From: Spirochaetia bacterium
GTDB taxonomy: Bacteria > Spirochaetota > Leptospirae > Leptospirales > Leptonemataceae
Assembly: GCA_016195395.1 (NCBI GenBank)
Contig: JACPZR010000148.1
Location: 1-5,200, forward strand
Length of the DNA stretch: 5,200 bases
Reading direction: 5' to 3'
Shown: positions 1 through 5,200 of the stretch, piece by piece
How the letters are laid out: every line of letters starts with the position of its first letter
Position numbering within the stretch: the stretch's first letter is position 1
Translations under genes and position numbers: made by a program
Notes under the pieces: generated by a model
Databases searched by the model: none
Seen by the model: the letters and a program-made list of their open reading frames with translations, nothing else
What the model was told of the DNA's origin: nothing

Positions 1-438
1 CAGGCAGCCAACCGCGTAGCGGAGGACGCATACCGCGCAGGAAATCTCTCGATCGACCGCGCGCAGAGTCTGAACCTTGCAGTGTTTGAGAGCCTGACTA
101 ACGCTTTGGAACACGGCTGTCTGGGCATTACATACGCGGATAAGACGCGTGAAATCAAGACCGGACGTTACGTGGAATATTTGCAGAGACGGAGCGTGGA
201 GCCGTCCATGCAGGGGCGCGGCATAACGCTTACGTACAGGATCACGAAGAAGTGGATTCTGGTCCGCATCAAAGACGACGGGCCCGGATTCAAGGCCCGC
301 GATTATCTGCAGCATTTCAAGGAAAAGAGGACAGAAGACTACCACGGCAGGGGAGTCATCCTTCTCACCAGCATGGTGGACCGCGTCCGCTACAACGATT
401 CCGGCAACGCCGTCACGCTGCTCATGAAACGCGGCTGA
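1..438 (+). CDS. GHKL ATPase, anti-sigma factor (RsbW/SpoIIAB-like) type, 3' part
   Basis: The reading frame is open from the first base, so this is the C-terminal 145 residues of a longer protein. A GTG at 82 could be read as a start, but it falls inside the conserved N-box helix and is not the true start. All three Bergerat-fold ATP-binding boxes are visible. The N box has Glu30, Asn34 and His37 in [10 protein letters not shown]. The G1 box is DDGPGF at 92-97. The G2 box is GRG at 116-118, followed by a typical hydrophobic helix and an MVDRV stretch. About 50 residues separate the N box from G1, more than in classical RsbW. Family members bind ATP and act as anti-sigma or partner-switch kinases, often fused behind a receiver or other regulatory domain; any such domain would lie outside the window. 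The kinase target is unknown. The last 17 bp overlap the 3' end of the convergent yyaL-like gene. Confidence 0.85.
   Translation, partial: QAANRVAEDAYRAGNLSIDRAQSLNLAVFESLTNALEHGCLGITYADKTREIKTGRYVEYLQRRSVEPSMQGRGITLTYRITKKWILVRIKDDGPGFKARDYLQHFKEKRTEDYHGRGVILLTSMVDRVRYNDSGNAVTLLMKRG
422..438. other. 17-bp tail-to-tail overlap of convergent genes
   Basis: The plus-strand ATPase gene ends with TGA at 436-438. The minus-strand yyaL-like gene ends with TGA read from 424 down to 422. The final codons of each gene therefore lie on the antisense strand of the other. No intergenic terminator can fit between them, so each transcript must run into the other gene before it stops. Both C-termini look natural: the ATPase ends right after its final beta strand, and the YyaL protein ends shortly after its conserved C-terminal cysteine pair. 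Confidence 0.85.
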
Positions 439-2515
439 CCAGCTCTTTGACGCTGTGAGCCGGCAGTTCGCAGGCAAAGTTGCGGCAGACCCAGGCGGTG
501 GTTTTTGGGGCCGTAAGCCGACCTTCCAAAAGCGGCACCAGCGAGTCGCTTCCGGGAACTCCGGCTCCTTTCTTCACCCCGGCTACCGCAGCATCCGCGT
601 CCGCGTGCGTCCGGATCCACGCAATCATCTCTGCGTAAACGCCGTTTCCATCGTCATCGCCTTCGGTGACCACGAATTCCACTTCGGGGAAGAGCAGTCG
701 GTCCAAGGCTCCGAGCATAGCCGGATACGCTGTCCCGTACTGCGCCAGATTTTCCCGGAAGAAGGAGAATATTTTCTCCGCGCGCGCGCGGTTGTCCGCT
801 GAAGCGATTCCATATGAGGCGAGCATGAGAAAGAGGCGTGCGGCCGCGGAGTTTCCTGACGGCTCCACGCCGTCGTACCCGTCGATCATGCGCGTCAGCA
901 CGTCGTTCACCTGGTTCGATGAGTCATAATAGGCGCCGGGGCCTTCAAAATATTTCGTGATGCATGTGCCGAGCTCCGTCGCCCGTCCCAGCCACACGGG
1001 GTTGAAGGTGGCCCGGTAAAGATCCACGTAGGCGCAGCCTAATTGCGCGTAATCCGCAAGGGTTCCAAAATGCCTGGCATCGCCGTCTCTGTGTCGTCGG
1101 TAGAGAGTGCCGTCCTTGTACATCGCATTCCAGATGAACTCCGCGGCGCGTACCGCATGCTGGGCCAGTTTCGGCTCCCCAAAAACGCACGCGGCACGTG
1201 AAAGCGCGGTGATGGCGAGCGCGTTCCATGAAACGAGAATCTTGTCGTCCCGAAGAGGGCGTATTCGCTTGGAGCGTTCGTCCAAGAGCACAGACCGCGC
1301 CCTGAGGACCAAAGTATCCCACGAAGGCACGTCCATCCCCACGCCGCGCACAAACTCGTCCCGCGCAATGGGCTCGTTCAGAATGGAGCGGCCCTCGAAG
1401 TTGCCCCGCATCGTCACGCCCCAGAACTGCATGAGACGGCGGATGTCCTCATCCAGAATCCCTGCCCGCGAGAGGACGCTCTGGATCTCGGTGGATGTCC
1501 AAAGATAGAATTTGCCTTCTTCGCCTTCCGAATCCGCGTCTTCCGCAGAATAGAAGGCGCCATCCGGAGATGTCATGTCCCTGAACAGGTAGTCAAAAAC
1601 ATCGAGGGCCCATGCACGGTAGCGGTCGTTTTGCGTTGTCTTGTAGGTTTCCACCAATGCCAGCGCAAATAAAGCGTTATCGTACAACATTTTTTCAAAG
1701 TGCGGGACCAGCCAATCGTGGTCGGTTGAATAACGTGACAATCCCCCGCCCACTTGATCGTAGATGCCCCCGCGTTTCATAGCGTCCAGTGTGCGCTCCA
1801 CGATTTCAAGGTGACGCGCATTCCTGCCGGCATTGTATCTTCGGAGCAGAAAGAGAAGGCCCATGGACGGAGGGAATTTGTTGGGACCGTTCGTGAGAAA
1901 TCCCCCGCGGTAGGCGTCAAAGCTGCGTTCGTAGTGGCCCGCCGCAGCATCGAGCGCTTCCGCTCCGGGATACGACCCATTGGGAGGGGCGCCCGCCCCG
2001 GGGCCGGATCGAACGTATCCTGTCAGAGCCTCCGCGCTCTCTACGACTTTGTCGCGCGTGCTCCGCCAAGCTTCATCCAGTGTATCGAGGATCTGTTTGA
2101 ACGACGGGCGGCCCTGCGTCGGCACAGGCGGGAAGTAGGTTCCGCCGGCAACGGGTCGACGGTCCGGCATAACGAACATGTTGAGCGGCCAGCCGCCGTG
2201 CTGGCCCGTGGCTTGGAGCGCCTTCATGTAGATCTGATCCACGTCCGGTCTTTCTTCTCTGTCCACTTTGATGGCAACGAAGCGGTCGTTCAAGAGGCGG
2301 GCTGTGTCTTCGTCTTCAAACGACTCACGTTCCATGACGTGGCACCAATGGCAGGTGGCGTAGCCTATGGAAACCAGCACCAGTTTGTCTTCACTTGCAG
2401 CCTTGGCAAACGCTGCGTCTCCGTAGGGGAACCAATCGACCGGGTTATATGCATGTTGCAGCAGGTAGGGACTTTTTTCTTCTATGAGGCGGTTGGGTTT
2501 CCGGTCGCTCGACAT
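422..2515 (-). CDS. yyaL: YyaL/SSP411 family protein: DUF255 thioredoxin-like domain plus (alpha/alpha)6 barrel
   Basis: This is a full-length 697-residue member of the YyaL / spermatogenesis-associated protein 20 (SSP411) family. The N-terminal signature ([21 protein letters not shown], residues 8-28) leads into a thioredoxin-like fold with the redox motif CHWCHVM (Cys55 and Cys58). It also has GGWPLN (107-112) with the likely cis-proline Pro110, and GGTYFPP (124-130). From about 190 onward comes an (alpha/alpha)6 six-hairpin barrel related to glycosidases and sugar epimerases. Its hallmark [20 protein letters not shown] lies at 261-280. A further cysteine pair, Cys677 and Cys682 in the WVCRNFAC stretch, is typical of the family C-terminus. 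No signal peptide is visible, so the protein is probably cytoplasmic. The biochemical role of the family is not established; redox or sugar-related activity is inferred from the folds. Start at ATG 2515 is supported by AGGAG 11 nt upstream. It lies 21 bp behind the sensor gene, probably in the same operon. Confidence 0.95.
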   Translation of the reverse strand: MSSDRKPNRLIEEKSPYLLQHAYNPVDWFPYGDAAFAKAASEDKLVLVSIGYATCHWCHVMERESFEDEDTARLLNDRFVAIKVDREERPDVDQIYMKALQATGQHGGWPLNMFVMPDRRPVAGGTYFPPVPTQGRPSFKQILDTLDEAWRSTRDKVVESAEALTGYVRSGPGAGAPPNGSYPGAEALDAAAGHYERSFDAYRGGFLTNGPNKFPPSMGLLFLLRRYNAGRNARHLEIVERTLDAMKRGGIYDQVGGGLSRYSTDHDWLVPHFEKMLYDNALFALALVETYKTTQNDRYRAWALDVFDYLFRDMTSPDGAFYSAEDADSEGEEGKFYLWTSTEIQSVLSRAGILDEDIRRLMQFWGVTMRGNFEGRSILNEPIARDEFVRGVGMDVPSWDTLVLRARSVLLDERSKRIRPLRDDKILVSWNALAITALSRAACVFGEPKLAQHAVRAAEFIWNAMYKDGTLYRRHRDGDARHFGTLADYAQLGCAYVDLYRATFNPVWLGRATELGTCITKYFEGPGAYYDSSNQVNDVLTRMIDGYDGVEPSGNSAAARLFLMLASYGIASADNRARAEKIFSFFRENLAQYGTAYPAMLGALDRLLFPEVEFVVTEGDDDGNGVYAEMIAWIRTHADADAAVAGVKKGAGVPGSDSLVPLLEGRLTAPKTTAWVCRNFACELPAHSVKELVSRVS

Positions 2516-2526
2516 CTTGCGGCTTA

Positions 2527-2531
2527 CTCCT
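2527..2531 (-). promoter_or_regulatory. Shine-Dalgarno site of the yyaL-like gene
   Basis: On the minus strand AGGAG occurs here, 11 nt before the ATG whose A is at 2515. It lies in the 21-bp gap after the stop of the sensor gene. It fixes the yyaL-like start and supports translation from a shared mRNA. Confidence 0.65.
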
Positions 2532-2536
2532 GTGCG

Positions 2537-4504
2537 TCACTGACGGGGCGCAGCATCCAGTAAACTAAATTGGGGCTTCTGCATCACGTCATTTTTGGAA
2601 AAACTGCCGTCCCATCGAGCGTTGCCCAGCCGCACAGACACCACAAAGGAGGAGCGGTCATCCACCACATCGCATGTGCCGCCATGCGCCTCCGTGATCC
2701 TTGAAACAAGAGCAAGTCCCAAGCCTCCCGGCGCGCCCGTGTGGGATGCGGGGCCGGCGCCGGATGTGAAACGCAGCAGCTGGCCCTTTCGCACCGATTG
2801 GATTTCAATCAGCAGAGGCGTGTCTTTGGAAAAGCGACTGGCATTTTGTGACAGCTCACGGACAACGAGTTTTATCGCCTCCGGGTCCACCACGGCCGGC
2901 ACGTCGAACTCCGCTTGGACATCAATCTCCTGCCCCGTGCGCTGTGATTGAAGGAGCGCTTCAAGGCGTACAAGGAGGGCCAGGTTCACGCGCACCCTTC
3001 CATGCATGCGCCGGCTCTCGCGGACATAGAATTCAACGCGGGAACATTCTACGGTCAGATGTTTGGCCCGGTCCATCACCGCCCCCAGGTGCGGCAGATG
3101 TTCCTGATGAAAGGCGCCCGGTTTCGACAAGAGGAGCGTGGCCGACTCAAGAAGCGCGTTCATATCTTTCTGGATTGTGCGCGCGATTCGCAGAAGAAAT
3201 TCATCTTTCGACAGGTCTACCCGGCGGAGTTCTTTGTGCGCCGCCGCGGTACGCAATGCAAAGCGACGGTTGGCATTCATCAGCCGGGATCGTTCGCGGG
3301 CAAGCGCCGCTCCGGAGGCCAGCGTCAGAGCCAGAGTCCCCATAGAAGCGACTTGCAGCGCAGCACTCGCCTGAAACGAGGCCAGCGCGTCATACAAAGC
3401 GGCTGCGGCCAGGATAACGGCGCCCGCAGCGATTTCGACAGCGCCCGGCAAGCGGTGCAGGTCTGCGATCAACACAAGAGCGGCAACAATCAAGCAGGAC
3501 GGAACCATGTAAAGTTGGACCATATCCGGCTGATACTGGCCGTAGATCGATGCGCTCCCGGAGAGCACGCAGGCAAAGAGGATACACGGGCCCAACGGGA
3601 TGACGTAGATGTATCCGGCGCGCACCAGCCCCCGGAGAACCAGACCGCTTTTGCGGGACAAGTCCGGGTCTTTAACTCCGGGGATAAAGGCCACCAAAAA
3701 CAGAAAGAAGAACACGGGTGGTAGGAGAGGGCCTGTGGCGTACTCGACAAGGAGGCGGAGATCGGCCCATGCGTGATCGGGCTCGATCGTCTCAAGAAAT
3801 CCCTGCGAGACAGCGTTATGCACTCCTGTCAAGAGCGCAAAGACGGCAAAGTGAAGATACGCCGGTTCTTTGGGCGAGACGGCAAAGATAATCAGAAAAA
3901 GGACAGCAACGAAGATCTGCACCCCGGCGAGCGCTGCCTCCCGCATCAAGCGCCTGGTATTTTCCACTGTCAGCTGGTGGAGATCGCCCATGCGCACGCC
4001 CAGGAGTCCGCCGGATCGAGCGCCGTAGTTTGAGACTTCTATGGACAGGATGTTTTTTCCGGGGCGGAAGGACCCCGCGAAAACACCGGAATTGACCACT
4101 TCAAACCCACGCGCGGGGTCCCGGTCCAGCCGGCCGATTTTACCGATTTCCTCTCCGTTCAAGAGGATGCGGGCCGCACCCGGTGCTTCGCTGATTGCCA
4201 ATGCGGAAAACGCCTTTTGTAAGCCGTCCTTGATGTGGAAACGCAGATGGTACACCCCAAAGCCGCGGGCTGGATGTCCGGCGTCGCTCCAATACCCCGG
4301 AACCTGTATGGTTGTTGTCTGGCCTGCCGTTTCCAGAGTCCAAACCGGAATTGTTTCCAGAACCGGTACGCAGGTGGGCTTGCAGAGAAGAGGAAATTGC
4401 CGGCTGTGAAGGGCCACGGATGTATTGTCGCTTTGACACGAAATAGAAACAGGGAGCGCCAGTACAACCAACAAGACGACGTGCAGAGATCTGAACATCG
4501 GCAT
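2537..4504 (-). CDS. 7TMR-DISM-type membrane sensor with a degenerate histidine-kinase module
   Basis: 655 residues. An N-terminal hydrophobic signal (about 7-22) ends at Cys23, though the lipobox fit is poor. A galactose-binding-like beta-sandwich follows at about 50-180 and should face the periplasm. Seven hydrophobic helices lie near 189-209, 214-234, 258-276, 298-316, 327-347, 353-374 and 379-402, matching the 7TMR-DISM plan. A linker (about 403-430) leads to a DHp-like helix beginning KDEFLLRIARTI (433-444), then a HATPase-like domain with Asn554 in the N box and GGLGLAL (593-599) as G2 box. The usual phospho-accepting His is Arg442, the downstream Pro is Asp447, and the G1 Asp appears to be Thr580 in TSGAG. 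Autokinase activity by the standard route is therefore doubtful; a ligand-responsive scaffold or pseudokinase is plausible. There is no receiver domain. ATG 4504 or ATG 4498 could be the start; the GGGGA upstream is better spaced (9 nt) for 4498. It lies upstream of yyaL, 117 bp after the SppA-like gene. Confidence 0.85.
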   Translation of the reverse strand: MPMFRSLHVVLLVVLALPVSISCQSDNTSVALHSRQFPLLCKPTCVPVLETIPVWTLETAGQTTTIQVPGYWSDAGHPARGFGVYHLRFHIKDGLQKAFSALAISEAPGAARILLNGEEIGKIGRLDRDPARGFEVVNSGVFAGSFRPGKNILSIEVSNYGARSGGLLGVRMGDLHQLTVENTRRLMREAALAGVQIFVAVLFLIIFAVSPKEPAYLHFAVFALLTGVHNAVSQGFLETIEPDHAWADLRLLVEYATGPLLPPVFFFLFLVAFIPGVKDPDLSRKSGLVLRGLVRAGYIYVIPLGPCILFACVLSGSASIYGQYQPDMVQLYMVPSCLIVAALVLIADLHRLPGAVEIAAGAVILAAAALYDALASFQASAALQVASMGTLALTLASGAALARERSRLMNANRRFALRTAAAHKELRRVDLSKDEFLLRIARTIQKDMNALLESATLLLSKPGAFHQEHLPHLGAVMDRAKHLTVECSRVEFYVRESRRMHGRVRVNLALLVRLEALLQSQRTGQEIDVQAEFDVPAVVDPEAIKLVVRELSQNASRFSKDTPLLIEIQSVRKGQLLRFTSGAGPASHTGAPGGLGLALVSRITEAHGGTCDVVDDRSSFVVSVRLGNARWDGSFSKNDVMQKPQFSLLDAAPRQ

Positions 4505-4506
4505 GT

Positions 4507-4518
4507 GTCCCCGAGGAC
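4507..4518 (-). promoter_or_regulatory. Possible small hairpin over the ribosome-binding site of the sensor gene
   Basis: On the minus strand GTCC-TCGG-GGAC can fold into a 4-bp stem with a 4-nt loop. It buries the only GGGGA-like Shine-Dalgarno core before the sensor gene. The stem is short and could be chance. If real it would lower translation of the sensor. Confidence 0.2.
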
Positions 4519-4589
4519 GTTATCTGCGTCAAATCCCGCCGGCCCCGATCTTGAAGGAGGCGGACCTTGTTGTGCCGACGATCGGACTT

Positions 4590-4599
4590 ATTGCGCAAT
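4590..4599. repeat. 10-bp perfect palindrome ATTGCGCAAT
   Basis: The sequence is identical on both strands and lies in the only intergenic gap, 23-32 bp after the stop of the SppA-like gene. It is too short to be a terminator by itself. It could be half of an operator or simply chance; no second copy was seen in the gap. Confidence 0.2.
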
Positions 4600-4621
4600 C
4601 CCGCGCGTACGTTTGGGCTTG

Positions 4622-5200
4622 TCACGCACGGAGGAGCGTGGCCGCGGCGCTGAACACGGCTGGTCGGCCCGGCTGGGAAGCCAGAAAAAACTCAAGAGCG
4701 GAACCCGCGGGCAGGGCATGGTCGAGCGCCAGCTCAAGGGCGCGCGTCTTTTGGCCGGTTAATCCTGGAATCGGCATGCGCGACGAGACGATGGAGCGCA
4801 CGTCTGCTTTTACTTCCGGATAGAACGAAACACGGAATTCCTGTTCCGCGGAGTACCCCGCCTTCTCGCGGTAGTCGGCTAGAGCGCCAATGAAGTCCAA
4901 GTGACCGTCGACAAATCCGCGTTCACGGAACTGTCCGCCGGTGAATATCTGTCCGCCCGCAGATTTGAGTATTTCTTTGGCTTCTAGGCCGCGGCCGTCA
5001 GAGACCCTGCTCACAAAAACACGGTATGCATCTTCAATATTCTTCACCAGGAGTTTCTGCGAGTGAAGCGACATGTCGGCGGACTCGGAAAGTATGTCGC
5101 GCGTTTTGTCAAAGAGCACACGGTCCTTCTTAACCCGCGCCTTCTGGTACAAGCCCTTGAGGTTGGGTCGGATCACAATCACTCCTATGGAGCCTGTAAC
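4622..5200 (-). CDS. S49 peptidase (SppA-like), C-terminal part, catalytic Lys apparently replaced
   Basis: The frame is open to the window edge, so these 192 residues are the C-terminal part. The GTG at 5182 is internal, because the preceding codons read VTGSIG, the start of the TGSIGV motif of signal peptide peptidase A. S49 landmarks follow in order: PNLKGL (12-17), a helix ending DAYRVFVSRV, GRGL (69-72), FTGGQF, and GFVD, then a tail with FYPE. SppA enzymes cleave leftover signal peptides in the membrane using a Ser/Lys dyad. The Ser lies outside the window. The Lys normally sits in a G-x-Y-K-D context 27 residues after TGSIGV and 34 before GRGL. The spacing here is the same, but the residue is Arg34, in DKTRDI. 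Activity is therefore doubtful unless Lys32 substitutes. The sensor gene starts 117 bp downstream on the same strand. Alternatives are a SohB-like or non-peptidase S49 homologue. Confidence 0.8.
   Translation of the reverse strand, partial: VTGSIGVIVIRPNLKGLYQKARVKKDRVLFDKTRDILSESADMSLHSQKLLVKNIEDAYRVFVSRVSDGRGLEAKEILKSAGGQIFTGGQFRERGFVDGHLDFIGALADYREKAGYSAEQEFRVSFYPEVKADVRSIVSSRMPIPGLTGQKTRALELALDHALPAGSALEFFLASQPGRPAVFSAAATLLRA

Larger units (their letters stand above)
4505..4621. other. Intergenic gap between SppA-like and sensor genes
   Basis: This is the only true intergenic region here. On the minus strand it forms the spacer from the SppA-like stop to the sensor start. I see no convincing sigma70 promoter: a TTGACG has no matching -10 at 16-18 nt, and a GATAAC has no -35. 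I also see no hairpin followed by a T-run that would serve as a terminator. It contains a 10-bp perfect palindrome (4590-4599), a small hairpin beside the sensor start, and CCTCCTT on the minus strand (4554-4560). Read-through transcription from the SppA-like gene is the simplest reading. Confidence 0.5.

Noticed and set aside
779..791. Alternating CG run
   Set aside because: It encodes part of an Arg/Ala-rich loop (NRARAE) in the yyaL-like protein and is explained by codon use at high GC.
1754..2563. Long plus-strand open frame (269 codons)
   Set aside because: It lies antisense to the strongly conserved thioredoxin domain of the yyaL-like gene, its product matches nothing I recognise, and long antisense frames are common at this GC content.
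2948..3724. Long plus-strand open frame (258 codons)
   Set aside because: It is antisense to the membrane and DHp part of the sensor; the product is charged, of low sense and without recognisable motifs.
4520..4545. TTGACG as a -35 box for the sensor gene
   Set aside because: No -10-like hexamer lies 16-18 nt downstream; the position falls on GACACA next to the start codon.
3133..4643. Shared 14-mer GAGGAGCGTGGCCG at about 3131 and 4630
   Set aside because: Both copies lie in coding sequence in unrelated proteins, flanking bases differ, and a 14-bp match in 5 kb is only mildly unlikely.
4567..4653. Plus-strand 28-codon frame starting TTG, 6 nt after a perfect AAGGAGG at 4554-4560
   Set aside because: One such 7-mer is expected about every other window of this size by chance, the start is TTG, and the frame runs into the antisense of the SppA-like gene. 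I see no promoter or conserved peptide feature.
4235..4762. Plus-strand frame of 175 codons spanning the intergenic gap
   Set aside because: It mostly lies antisense to two well-supported genes, and its product shows no family signature.

Overview
The window (about 5.2 kb, base composition in the high-50s per cent GC by eye) is compact bacterial chromosome. It holds four protein-coding genes and one real intergenic gap, of 117 bp. A 7TM sensor with a jelly-roll ectodomain and a stand-alone-looking anti-sigma-type ATPase with a long N-box to G1-box insert recall Leptospirales-type spirochaetes. That lineage call is an impression from domain architecture and is not proven by the sequence. I see no mobile element, tRNA, rRNA, CRISPR array or phage gene.

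Layout. Positions 1-438 (+) hold the 3' end of a gene for a GHKL ATPase of the RsbW/SpoIIAB type, which starts upstream of the window. The other three genes lie on the minus strand and read right to left. At 5200-4622 is the C-terminal part of an S49 (SppA-like) peptidase, cut by the window edge. At 4504-2537 is a 655-residue membrane sensor with a signal peptide, a galactose-binding-like ectodomain, seven membrane helices, and a histidine-kinase-like cytoplasmic region. At 2515-422 is a full-length YyaL/SSP411 protein (thioredoxin-like DUF255 domain plus an alpha/alpha barrel). The last two are 21 bp apart and are probably co-transcribed. The yyaL-type gene and the plus-strand ATPase gene run tail to tail and overlap by 17 bp, so there is no room for an ordinary intergenic terminator between them.

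How they may work together. Sensor, envelope peptidase and thioredoxin-fold protein suggest an envelope or stress theme, but this is inference from position only. The best leads are two apparent pseudoenzymes side by side. The sensor has Arg where the phospho-accepting His belongs and lacks the G1-box Asp. The SppA-like protein has Arg where the catalytic Lys of S49 peptidases should fall, in what looks like an ungapped alignment. I did not find a wholly new type of system.
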